Below are positions 1 to 6,007 of a DNA stretch of 8,689 nucleotides, piece by piece. Positions within the stretch are counted from its first letter, which is position 1. Every line of letters begins with the position of its first letter. Under the pieces are notes generated by a model. It had not been told where the DNA came from, ran no database searches, and was given only the letters and a program-made list of their open reading frames with translations. The translations under genes were made by a program, and so were the position numbers. Source of the DNA: Pseudomonadota bacterium (GTDB taxonomy: Bacteria > Pseudomonadota > Alphaproteobacteria > Caulobacterales > Caulobacteraceae); assembly GCA_023436945.1 (NCBI GenBank), contig JAEZHG010000161.1, positions 1 to 8,689 on the forward strand, written 5' to 3'.

Positions 1-101
1 GGGCAATCTGCAGCCCCTGCGACACATTGCCGGGACCGATTGCCCCTTAGGGCCGATATTGTCGTGCATCCGTCACTTGCCGTCGCTATTGCCGGATGAT
101 C

Positions 102-129
102 TTGGACATACCTCCTGTCTGGCTACGGT
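102..129 (+). promoter_or_regulatory. Candidate promoter of the phosphatase gene
   Basis: TTGGACA at 102-108 is followed after 13 bases by GCTACGGT at 122-129. From memory, the Caulobacter housekeeping promoter has a TTGaC-type -35 and a GCTA-type -10 spaced 10-14 bases apart, so this is a fair but imperfect match. Transcription would begin near 135-138, at the start codon itself, implying little or no leader. This is inference from pattern only. Confidence 0.3.
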
Positions 130-134
130 AAGTG

Positions 135-1814
135 ATGATGTACAAACGCCTGCTAATGACTGCTGTCTCTGCCGCTGTGGCGCTGGCCCCGATGTCGGGT
201 ACGGCCTTCGCGGCTCCTGCGCCCGTTGTGGCTGCGGAAACCTCGCAAGACAGCTACGGCGGGCCGCGTCTGGTGGTCACCATGGTGGTGGACCAGTTCA
301 GCGCCAACCTTTTCAACCAGTACCGCAGCCGTTTCACCGGCGGCTTCAAGCGCCTGATCGATGAGGGTCTGGTCCACGCCAACGGCTTCCAGACCCACGG
401 CGTCACCGAAACCTGCCCGGGTCACTCGACCGTCCTGACCGGTATGCACCCGACCAACACCGGCATCGGCGTGAACTTCAGCGTCAACGACGAAACGGGC
501 GAGGGCCGCTATTGCCTCGCCTCGGAAGTGAACACTCTGGCCCACGGCAAGGTCACCGATAACGGTAACGTCGGCACCGAGCTTCTGAAGGCCACCACCC
601 TTGGTGACTGGCTGCTGGCCGAGCGTCCTGACAGCCGCATCTTTGCCGTCTCGGGCAAGGACCGTGGCGCGATCAACCTTGCGGGCCATCAGGGTCAGGC
701 TTTCTGGTTCACCGATGGTTTCGGCCTGACCACTTATGTGCGTCCGGGCGAAACCGCCGAGGCCCGTCTGGCTCCGGTCGCCGCCTTCAACCGTCGCTTC
801 CCAGCAGCCGAGAAGGGCGACAACTGGAAGGGCAGTTTCGCCTATTGCCAGACGCTGGCCGAGGACATCGAGGTCGTTGACGGCACCTTCCGTTCGGCTG
901 TTCCGCCGCAGAACCTAGGCTTTGAAGGCTCGCCCTCGCTGGACGAGGAAACCCTGAAGGCCGCAACCTATCTGCTTCATTCGCAAAATCTGGGTCAGGG
1001 CCAGACCATCGACATGCTGGGCGTGTCGCTGTCGGCTACCGACAAGATCGGCCACGTTTACGGCACGCAAGGTCCGGAAATGTGCGAACAGCTGATGCGT
1101 CTGGACGCCGCTCTGGGTGACTTCCTGAAGGAACTGGACAAGGTCGAGGGCGGGGTGATCCTGTCGCTGACCGCCGACCACGGCGGTTCGGACCTGAACG
1201 AGCGCACCAACCGTCGCGGCTTCCCCTATGCACACCGCGCCGATGCCACGCCGGTGGCCGAGGCCAATGCTGCGCTGCGCCAGCAGTTCAACCTCGACTT
1301 CGACCCGCTGCAACGCGGCTCGTCGGGTCTGCGCATCGTGGATACGCAAAAGCGCGTTCTGGCCGAACCGCTGCGCACCCAGATCGCCCGCGCCGCCGTT
1401 CCGATGCTGCACGGCAAGGGCGACTATGCCTTCGTCGCTTTCCGCGATGACCTGCTGGCAGAACCGATCGTCGACAGCATCCAGCCGGAAGAGATCACCG
1501 TGCGCGAACGTATGCGCCTGTCGGCAGTAGCGGGCGTATCGGCCGACCTGATGGTCGCCCTGCAACCCGGCGTCGCTACGGGCGGTCGTCTGGGTGGCAA
1601 TATGTCGTCGCACGGCCAGCCGTGGAACTATGACCGCCGCGTGCCGATCATCTTCTGGACGCCGAATGCTGCCGGACAGGAACGCTTCATGCCGGTGCGC
1701 ACCATCGACATCGCCCCGACCGTCGCCAACATCATCGGCGTCGATACCCCGAAGGTTGATGGCCGCTGCATGAACCTCGACCTTGGCGAAGCGGCCCTGT
1801 GCCCGACCGAGTAA
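135..1814 (+). CDS. Secreted alkaline phosphatase, PhoK/PafA-like
   Basis: Predicted exported zinc-dependent phosphomonoesterase of the alkaline phosphatase superfamily (nucleotide pyrophosphatase/PhoK branch), releasing phosphate from organic esters outside the inner membrane. Numbering from ATG 135 (559 residues): a Sec signal peptide covers about 1-26 (KR, hydrophobic stretch, then AFA before APAP). The metal and nucleophile set is complete: D53 (VVDQF), T93 in TETCPGH as nucleophile, D303 and H307 (TDKIGH), D348 and H349 (TADHGG), and H493 (SSHGQPW). Spacing closely follows my memory of Sphingomonas PhoK. N114 and the K175/R177 pair (GKDRGA) correspond to residues typical of monoesterases rather than diesterases. 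Start choice: GTG 132, ATG 135 and ATG 138 are all in frame. No good Shine-Dalgarno precedes them, so ATG 135 or 138 is preferred. The gene stands alone, followed by a terminator. Family call is firm; substrate preference is inferred. Confidence 0.93.
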   Translation: MMYKRLLMTAVSAAVALAPMSGTAFAAPAPVVAAETSQDSYGGPRLVVTMVVDQFSANLFNQYRSRFTGGFKRLIDEGLVHANGFQTHGVTETCPGHSTVLTGMHPTNTGIGVNFSVNDETGEGRYCLASEVNTLAHGKVTDNGNVGTELLKATTLGDWLLAERPDSRIFAVSGKDRGAINLAGHQGQAFWFTDGFGLTTYVRPGETAEARLAPVAAFNRRFPAAEKGDNWKGSFAYCQTLAEDIEVVDGTFRSAVPPQNLGFEGSPSLDEETLKAATYLLHSQNLGQGQTIDMLGVSLSATDKIGHVYGTQGPEMCEQLMRLDAALGDFLKELDKVEGGVILSLTADHGGSDLNERTNRRGFPYAHRADATPVAEANAALRQQFNLDFDPLQRGSSGLRIVDTQKRVLAEPLRTQIARAAVPMLHGKGDYAFVAFRDDLLAEPIVDSIQPEEITVRERMRLSAVAGVSADLMVALQPGVATGGRLGGNMSSHGQPWNYDRRVPIIFWTPNAAGQERFMPVRTIDIAPTVANIIGVDTPKVDGRCMNLDLGEAALCPTE

Positions 1815-1838
1815 GCCTCGGATAAACTCTTGTTTCTT

Positions 1839-1868
1839 AAGCCGCAGTCGCCATGGCGTCTGCGGCTT
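1839..1868 (+). terminator. Rho-independent terminator of the phosphatase gene
   Basis: A perfect 9-bp stem (AAGCCGCAG with CTGCGGCTT) encloses a loop whose core, CGCCATGGCG, is itself self-complementary and can lengthen the helix after one T/T mismatch. The right arm runs into a short T run (cttttc). It lies 24 bases after the phosphatase stop and before the pyruvate kinase promoter region, where a terminator is expected. The T tract is short, so efficiency is uncertain. Confidence 0.65.
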
Positions 1869-1879
1869 TTCATTGGCAA

Positions 1880-1914
1880 AACAGTAACAAGACCACCGTT
1901 AGAGTGGCACTGTT
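1880..1914 (+). repeat. Nested inverted repeats upstream of pyruvate kinase
   Basis: AACAGT (1880-1885) pairs with ACTGTT (1909-1914), and inside it CCAC (1893-1896) pairs with GTGG (1904-1907). The element ends just before the ribosome binding site GAGGAA (1919-1924). It could be an operator or a leader hairpin. The two nested arms are not evenly spaced, so a single clean stem is not formed. No function can be assigned. Confidence 0.25.
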
Positions 1915-1931
1915 CTTCGAGGAAACGCCAG

Positions 1932-3344
1932 ATGAAACGCGCCCGCCATACCCGTATCGTAGCGACCTTGGGACCGGCGAGCCGCTCGCCCGAACAGGTC
2001 GAGGCACTGGCGCGGGCAGGGGTGGATGTGTTCCGCCTGAACTTCAGCCACGGCAGTCACGAAGACCACGCCAACGCCCTTGAGGCCGTCCGCAATGCCG
2101 AGGCACTGCTGGATCGCCCGCTAGGCATCCTGGCCGACCTGCAAGGGCCAAAGCTGCGACTGGGTGTCTTTGCCGAGGGCGCGATTGCCGTGACGGCGGG
2201 CCATCGTATGCGTTTCGACCTGCTGCCTGAGGCAGGCGATGCGACGCGGGTCCAGATGCCGCATCCCGAAATCTTCGCAGCCCTTCGTGCGGGCATGAGC
2301 CTGCTGATCGACGATGGCCGCGTGCGCCTGAAGGTGCTGGAGGCCACATCGGACTATGCCGAGGTCGAGGTCATCAGCGGCAACCGCCTGTCCGACCGCA
2401 AGGGCGTGGCGGTGCCGGATGCCATCGTGCCCGTCTCGGCCCTGACGCCCAAGGACCGCGAGGACCTGAACTTTGCCCTGCGCATCGGCGTGGACTGGGT
2501 GGCGCTCAGCTTCGTGCAAAAGCCGGAGGACATGGCCGAACTGAAGCGCATCGTCGCGGGCCGCGCCGCCTGCCTTGCCAAGATCGAAAAGCCGCAGGCC
2601 CTGCAATCGCTGGAGGCCATCCTCGACTATTGCGACGGAGTGATGGTGGCGCGTGGCGATCTGGGCGTCGAGATGCACCCTGAGGATGTTCCGGTGGCGC
2701 AAAAGCAGATCCTGCGTGCCGCCCGCCAGCGCGGCGTGCCGACCATCGTGGCCACCCAAATGCTGGAAAGCATGACCACGGCGCCGGCCCCGACCCGCGC
2801 CGAGGCATCCGATGTCGCCAATGCCGTCTATGAGGGCGCAGACGCCCTGATGCTGTCGGCAGAGACGGCGGCGGGGGCCTATCCGCTGGAGTCGGTCCAG
2901 ATCATGAACCGCATCATGGAGCGCGTAGAGCGCGATCCCCTGTGGCCGGGCCTGATGGATGCCGAGCACGCAGGCATGGAGATCGAGGATGTGGATGCCC
3001 TCGTCGCCGCCGCGCGCAAGGCTGGGGAGGCGGCCTCCACCAACTGTATCGTCACCTTCACCACCACGGGCGGTACGGCCCAGCGCATGTCGCGCGAGCG
3101 CCCGCTACAGCCTGTTTTGGCCCTGACGCCCAGCGCCGACACCGCGCGTCGTCTGGCACTGGTCTGGGGGCTGGAGCCACGTCTGGGCCGCCAGCCGGAG
3201 TCGCTGGAAGGTCTGACAGGCGATGCCGTTCAGGCCGCGCTGCACTATGGCTTGGCCCAGTCCGGCGATCGTATCCTGATCCTCGCAGGCACGCCCTTTG
3301 GCGCGCCGGGTGCGGCCAATCTGCTGCGTCTGGCGCGGGCCTAG
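1932..3344 (+). CDS. pyk: Pyruvate kinase
   Basis: Cytoplasmic glycolytic enzyme converting phosphoenolpyruvate and ADP to pyruvate and ATP. The 470-residue length is normal for the family. Seen in order: N-terminal TRIVATLGP, then FRLNFSHG (R35, N37, S39, H40), DLQGPKLR (D69, K74), the B-domain at about 80-165, LAKIEKP with catalytic K218 and metal ligand E219, ARGDLGVE (D243), ATQMLESM (T275), and the block R289 to E311 (DVANAVYEGADALMLSAETA). The C-terminal regulatory domain follows, with TTTGGTAQRMSRERP at about 377-391. An upstream in-frame ATG at 1830 would add 34 non-homologous residues running through the terminator. ATG 1932 has GAGGAA seven bases upstream and begins at the conserved N-terminus, so it is chosen. 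The stop TAG shares the tetramer CTAG with the convergent tetR gene. Confidence 0.96.
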   Translation: MKRARHTRIVATLGPASRSPEQVEALARAGVDVFRLNFSHGSHEDHANALEAVRNAEALLDRPLGILADLQGPKLRLGVFAEGAIAVTAGHRMRFDLLPEAGDATRVQMPHPEIFAALRAGMSLLIDDGRVRLKVLEATSDYAEVEVISGNRLSDRKGVAVPDAIVPVSALTPKDREDLNFALRIGVDWVALSFVQKPEDMAELKRIVAGRAACLAKIEKPQALQSLEAILDYCDGVMVARGDLGVEMHPEDVPVAQKQILRAARQRGVPTIVATQMLESMTTAPAPTRAEASDVANAVYEGADALMLSAETAAGAYPLESVQIMNRIMERVERDPLWPGLMDAEHAGMEIEDVDALVAAARKAGEAASTNCIVTFTTTGGTAQRMSRERPLQPVLALTPSADTARRLALVWGLEPRLGRQPESLEGLTGDAVQAALHYGLAQSGDRILILAGTPFGAPGAANLLRLARA

Positions 3345-3934
3345 GCTTTCAGGCCGCTGAGCAGATGGCGCAGGGCCTCCTGCGCCTTGGGCAGGGTGGC
3401 TTGCGGATCATCGCTTGCGGCCACCCACAGGGCGGCATCCAGCGCCGCGCCATTGGCCAGCCTTGCCGCCGCCTCGGCGTCCATGCGTTTGACGATGCCG
3501 TCATCCATCATCTTCGCCAGTGTCTGGGTCGAGCGCACCAGACAGCCGTTCTGGCTGGGCCAGTTCGACGGGTCACCCAGATAGGCTGGCCCGTCTTTCA
3601 GAACGATGCGCTGGATTTCAGGATCAAGCGCCAGTTCGATATAGGTCAGCCCCTGCGCGACCAGTACTTCCCACGGATCGGCGGGCTTCATCGCCTGCAC
3701 CATGGCATCGGCGCGGGCGGCCATTTCATTGTCCACCACCTCGACGACAGCGGCCAGCAGGCCCTTCTTGTCTCCGAAATTGTGATAGAGCGCCCCGCGC
3801 GTCAGCCCGACCTCGGCGGTCAGCTCATCCATTGACGCCTCGGCAAAGCCCTTTTCTGCAAAGGCTTTTCGCCCCGCAGCGATCAGCTTGGCGCGGGTTT
3901 CTTCCATCATCTCGGCGCGGGACTTACGGGCCAC
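3341..3934 (-). CDS. TetR/AcrR-family transcriptional repressor
   Basis: A 197-residue one-component regulator. The N-terminal DNA-binding domain is typical: helix 1 at about 10-28 (EETRAKLIAAGRKAFAEKGF), then helix-turn-helix at about 33-53 (MDELTAEVGLTRGALYHNFGDK) with the hallmark LYHNFGDKKGLL. The remaining residues form the variable ligand and dimerisation domain, including RIVLKDGPAYLG at 109-120, a segment common in one TetR subgroup. The start is GTG at 3934 with GGAG about ten bases upstream. ATG codons at residues 9 and 10 are alternatives but have poorer context. It is divergent from the RidA-like gene at 4056 and probably controls that gene and itself through the palindromic repeats between them. 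Ligand unknown. The stop overlaps that of pyruvate kinase on CTAG. Confidence 0.92.
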   Translation of the reverse strand: MARKSRAEMMEETRAKLIAAGRKAFAEKGFAEASMDELTAEVGLTRGALYHNFGDKKGLLAAVVEVVDNEMAARADAMVQAMKPADPWEVLVAQGLTYIELALDPEIQRIVLKDGPAYLGDPSNWPSQNGCLVRSTQTLAKMMDDGIVKRMDAEAAARLANGAALDAALWVAASDDPQATLPKAQEALRHLLSGLKA

Positions 3935-3961
3935 GGGCGATACTCCATCGAGATATGAACG

Positions 3962-3979
3962 GTATGTGTATTGACATAC
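3962..3979. repeat. Inverted repeat GTATGT-N6-ACATAC
   Basis: A perfect 6-bp inverted repeat with a six-base spacer. Its right arm is also the beginning of the first 26-bp repeat, and its left arm is an extra inverted copy of the ACATAC half-site. It lies nearest to tetR and may be an additional operator half-site. Interpretation is inferred. Confidence 0.4.
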
Positions 3980-3996
3980 GCGACGTATCTGAAATG
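3971..3996. promoter_or_regulatory. Palindromic repeat 1, candidate TetR operator
   Basis: First of two 26-bp direct repeats between the divergent tetR and ridA-like genes. It begins TTGACATACG and ends CGTATCTGAAATG. Its core ATACG-CGA-CGTAT (3976-3988) is a perfect 5-bp inverted repeat, extendable to 17 bp with one mismatched pair (ACATACG...CGTATCT), the size of a typical TetR operator. TTGACA at its left edge also resembles a -35 element reading toward the ridA-like gene. Confidence 0.6.
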
Positions 3997-3998
3997 CT

Positions 3999-4024
3999 TT
4001 GACATACGTAGCGTATCTTAAATG
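3999..4024. promoter_or_regulatory. Palindromic repeat 2, candidate TetR operator
   Basis: Second copy, 28 bases downstream of the first and identical at 22 of 26 positions. Three of the four differences fall in the palindrome spacer (TAG instead of CGA) and one outside the arms, so the inverted arms ATACG/CGTAT (4004-4016) are exactly preserved. Conservation of the arms with change in the spacer is what a protein-binding dyad would show. The TTGACA at 3999-4004 could be the -35 of the ridA-like gene, so binding would block transcription. Confidence 0.6.
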
Positions 4025-4036
4025 AACGCCCGTTCA
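4023..4036. repeat. Inverted repeat TGAACG-CC-CGTTCA
   Basis: A perfect 6-bp inverted repeat with a two-base spacer, 20 bases before the ridA-like start codon. Such short-spacer dyads are common TetR-family operators, so it competes with the two ATACG palindromes as the regulator's site. It could instead be a small hairpin in the mRNA leader. A single half-site TGAACG recurs at 3956-3961. Confidence 0.4.
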
Positions 4037-4055
4037 CAGCCTCTCGGAGCCGATA

Positions 4056-4460
4056 ATGTCCGCCATCACCCCCATATTCCCCGCCAATCGCCATGCCCTC
4101 TATGAGCAGCACGGCTATTCGGCGGCGCTACAATCCGGCGACCTTCTGTTTGTTTCGGGGCAGGTCGGCAGCCGCGAAGACGGCACTCCCGAGCCTGATT
4201 TCGAGCAACAGGTGCGCCGCGCCTTTTCCAACCTTGAGGCGACGCTGGCGGCAGCGGGCTGCTCACTGGCCGACATTGTCGACCTGACCAGCTTTCACAC
4301 CGATCCGCAGAACCAGTTCGACACCATCATGAAGGTGAAAGCCGAGGTATTTCCCGCCGCGCCCTATCCGAACTGGACGGCGGTTGGCGTGACGTGGCTG
4401 GCCGGATTTGACTTCGAGGTGAAGGTCATCGCCCGCGTGCCTGACCGCAGAACGGTATAA
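4056..4460 (+). CDS. RidA (YjgF/YER057c/UK114) family protein, YjgH-like
   Basis: A 134-residue cytoplasmic protein of the trimeric RidA fold. Recognisable family blocks are GDLLFVSGQVG (28-38), FEQQVRRAFSNLEATLAAAG (about 49-68), and the C-terminal YPNWTAVGV...FEVKVIARVP (104-129). Canonical RidA hydrolyses reactive enamine/imine intermediates from PLP enzymes using an arginine in a P-x-R-S/T motif. Here that position is W107 (PNWT), while the conserved glutamate near the end is present as E121. This points to a non-archetypal subgroup, probably YjgH-like, that may lack iminase activity. ATG 4056 is supported by GGAG at 4046-4049. The gene is divergent from tetR, so regulation by that repressor is likely. 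A TetR/RidA pair recalls RutR/RutC of pyrimidine breakdown, but no other rut gene is nearby. Confidence 0.88.
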   Translation: MSAITPIFPANRHALYEQHGYSAALQSGDLLFVSGQVGSREDGTPEPDFEQQVRRAFSNLEATLAAAGCSLADIVDLTSFHTDPQNQFDTIMKVKAEVFPAAPYPNWTAVGVTWLAGFDFEVKVIARVPDRRTV

Positions 4461-4484
4461 GTAAAGCTTCCGACCTTATCCCAA

Positions 4485-4515
4485 TTGACCGCACAGGGGG
4501 GCAGCGGGCTACCAT
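4485..4515 (+). promoter_or_regulatory. Candidate promoter of the methyltransferase gene
   Basis: TTGACC (4485-4490) is followed 17 bases later by GCTACC (4508-4513), resembling an alphaproteobacterial housekeeping promoter. It lies in the 79-base gap after the ridA-like stop, so the methyltransferase probably has its own promoter. Transcription would start near 4520. Pattern-based only. Confidence 0.3.
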
Positions 4516-4539
4516 AGGGTCTATGAGTCGGTGGTGCGC

Positions 4540-5592
4540 ATGATCAAATATATCGGGTCCAAGCGCGCATTGCTGGGACAGGTGGGGGCGGCGATCCATG
4601 CCGTTCTGCCCGATGGCGGAACGGTCTGTGACCTGTTCTCCGGCTCGGCCCGCGTCGGCCACCATATGAAAAAGATGGGCTATCGCGTCTGGTCGAACGA
4701 CCACAACGCCTATGCTCACACCCTCGCCACCGCCTATGTTCAGGCCGACCGTGAAGTCTGGGCCGACAAGGCCGAGGCCATCCTTGCCGAACTGCGCGAG
4801 GTCAAACCTGAGGCCGGCTGGTTCACCAAAACCTTCTGCGAGGAAGCCCGTTTCTTCCATCCCGACAACGGTGCGCGCATCGACGCCATGCGCACCCGTA
4901 TCGAGCAGATGGGGCTGGAACCTGAGCTGAAGGCCGTGGTGCTGGTCGCGCTGATGGAGGCGGCAGACCGCGTGGATTCCACGGCGGGCCTACAGATGGC
5001 CTATATGAAGAAATGGGCCCCGCGCGCGCTTAAGCCCCTGCAACTGCGTTTGCCGGAGCTTCTGCCCGCGGTAGAGGGCGGTCCCTGCAAAGCGACCCAA
5101 GCCGATGCCGTCGAGATCGCGCCGCAGATCGAGGCGGACCTCGTCTATATGGACCCGCCCTATAACCAGCACTCTTACCTAGCCAACTACCACTGCTGGG
5201 AAAGTCTGGTGCTGTGGGACAAGCCAGAGACCTACGGGATTGCCCGCAAGCGCGTGGATGTGAGGGAGCGCAAGAGCGCCTTCAACTCGCGCCCGGGTAT
5301 CGCGCCCGCCCTGCAAGGCGTGATCGACGGGCTGTCCGCGCCCAACCTCGTCGTCAGCTTCAACGACGAAGGCTATCTGTCGCGCGAAGAGCTGGAAAAA
5401 ATGCTCTCCTCACGCCCCTATGTTCAGGTGCTGGAAATCCCCCGTCCACGGTATGTTGGGGCGCGCATCGGCATCCATAATTTGAAGGGCGAACGCGTCG
5501 GAGAAGTGGGCCGTTTACGGAATGTTGAACGCATTTTTGTCGCTACTGAAATACCCGTAGATTTGTCAGGGGTATTAAAATCAAGCACATAA
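4540..5592 (+). CDS. DNA adenine N6-methyltransferase, class D12
   Basis: Predicted S-adenosylmethionine-dependent DNA adenine methyltransferase of the alpha group (MethyltransfD12, relatives of M.FokI, M.NlaIII and Dam). From ATG 4540 (350 residues): motif X KYIGSK at 3-8, the AdoMet-binding motif I DLFSGSARVG at 31-40 with SND at 52-54, the variable target-recognition region about 60-195, and catalytic motif IV DPPY at 205-208 within DPPYNQHSYLANYH. VVSFNDEGYLSREELEKML at 271-289 follows, and the end NVERIFVA matches the family. Recognition sequence cannot be read from the protein. GTG codons at 4531 and 4534 are in frame and could be the start. ATG 4540 begins exactly at the conserved MIKYIGSK and has a weak GGTGG upstream. 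No endonuclease gene lies beside it, so it appears solitary. Base composition turns AT-rich in its last 80 or so bases. Confidence 0.9.
   Translation: MIKYIGSKRALLGQVGAAIHAVLPDGGTVCDLFSGSARVGHHMKKMGYRVWSNDHNAYAHTLATAYVQADREVWADKAEAILAELREVKPEAGWFTKTFCEEARFFHPDNGARIDAMRTRIEQMGLEPELKAVVLVALMEAADRVDSTAGLQMAYMKKWAPRALKPLQLRLPELLPAVEGGPCKATQADAVEIAPQIEADLVYMDPPYNQHSYLANYHCWESLVLWDKPETYGIARKRVDVRERKSAFNSRPGIAPALQGVIDGLSAPNLVVSFNDEGYLSREELEKMLSSRPYVQVLEIPRPRYVGARIGIHNLKGERVGEVGRLRNVERIFVATEIPVDLSGVLKSST
5550..5576 (+). repeat. Hairpin at the 3' end of the methyltransferase gene
   Basis: AATACCC (5550-5556) pairs perfectly with GGGTATT (5570-5576) across a 13-base loop, inside the last codons of the methyltransferase. 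It is followed by AAAATC rather than a T run, so it is not a classical terminator for this strand. It may stabilise the transcript end or be fortuitous. Confidence 0.3.
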
Positions 5593-5607
5593 GGGAAAAC
5601 CCTTATG
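5588..5607 (+). repeat. Perfect hairpin overlapping the methyltransferase stop
   Basis: CATAAGGG-AAAA-CCCTTATG is a perfect 8-bp stem with a tetraloop and contains the TAA stop at 5590-5592. No T tract follows, so it may be a weak terminator, an mRNA 3'-end stabiliser, or a protein-binding dyad upstream of the small membrane protein gene. Confidence 0.4.
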
Positions 5608-5653
5608 GTTAAGCCAAGTTGTTGAAAATACGTCAGCTTAGCCATTTGGAACA

Positions 5654-6007
5654 GTGTCTGACATTTATCGTTTCATCGATATGTCAGTACCAGCCCATAT
5701 CCCGCAGGCTGCACAAAAGATGGATGCATCTCGCGCTGCAGCGGCCTATCGGGCGGCGGAACGACTAGGTCGTTCGTCGCGTCGATCCAGTGAATGGCAG
5801 CGCCTTTGCGATGCCGACAGGACCCGTAGTTCGGTGCGTCCGTTCAGCGATCTTTTCGCTGACGATACCTATGAGATCGAGGACACCGACTTCTACGACA
5901 TCCCCGAACCCGATGGTATCGACCACAAGGTGCGCGCAGCCTATCTGCTCGCAGCCGTGATGGCCGGGACCTTCTGTATGGCTGTCGGCGCCTTCTTCGT
6001 CTTCTAG
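5654..6007 (+). CDS. Small protein with C-terminal membrane anchor, function unknown
   Basis: A 117-residue protein that I do not recognise. The N-terminal part is polar: alanine- and arginine-rich about 19-60 (including RSSRRSSEW), then acidic about 67-90 (FADDTYEIEDTDFYDIPEPDGID). Residues 95-117 form one hydrophobic segment, AAYLLAAVMAGTFCMAVGAF then FVF, ending at the last residue. This gives a tail-anchored topology with the soluble part probably in the cytoplasm. The start is GTG 5654 with GGA close upstream; an alternative is ATG 5681, which keeps the acidic and membrane parts. Codon use over most of the frame fits neighbouring genes, and the stop falls on the CTAG shared with rnhB. 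It follows the methyltransferase after 61 bases and could share its transcript. No function is assigned. Confidence 0.65.
   Translation: MSDIYRFIDMSVPAHIPQAAQKMDASRAAAAYRAAERLGRSSRRSSEWQRLCDADRTRSSVRPFSDLFADDTYEIEDTDFYDIPEPDGIDHKVRAAYLLAAVMAGTFCMAVGAFFVF

Noticed and set aside
1..101. Possible end of an upstream gene in the first 100 bases, and short inverted repeats such as GGGCAAT (1-7) with ATTGCCC (39-45)
   Set aside because: No frame gives a recognisable C-terminus, the stops at 48-50 and 97-99 cannot be told from chance, and the repeats form no convincing terminator with a T run.
86..116. Minus-strand seven-codon frame with a perfect AGGAGGT touching its ATG (109 down to 86)
   Set aside because: The ribosome site abuts the ATG with almost no spacing and the frame stops after seven codons, so it is most likely chance.
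111..130. Pho box upstream of the phosphatase
   Set aside because: Only a single CTGTC fragment is present; the tandem CTGTCAT repeat expected for PhoB binding is absent.
915..2969. Long antisense frames opposite the phosphatase (915-1613, minus) and pyruvate kinase (2121-2969, minus)
   Set aside because: They lie wholly inside confidently identified genes, show no recognisable domain, and are the usual result of strong GC codon bias on the opposite strand.
3341..4460. A rut-type pyrimidine degradation locus, suggested by the TetR plus RidA pairing
   Set aside because: The repeats do not resemble the RutR site as I know it (TTGACCA-N2-TGGTCAA) and no oxygenase, reductase or other rut gene is present.
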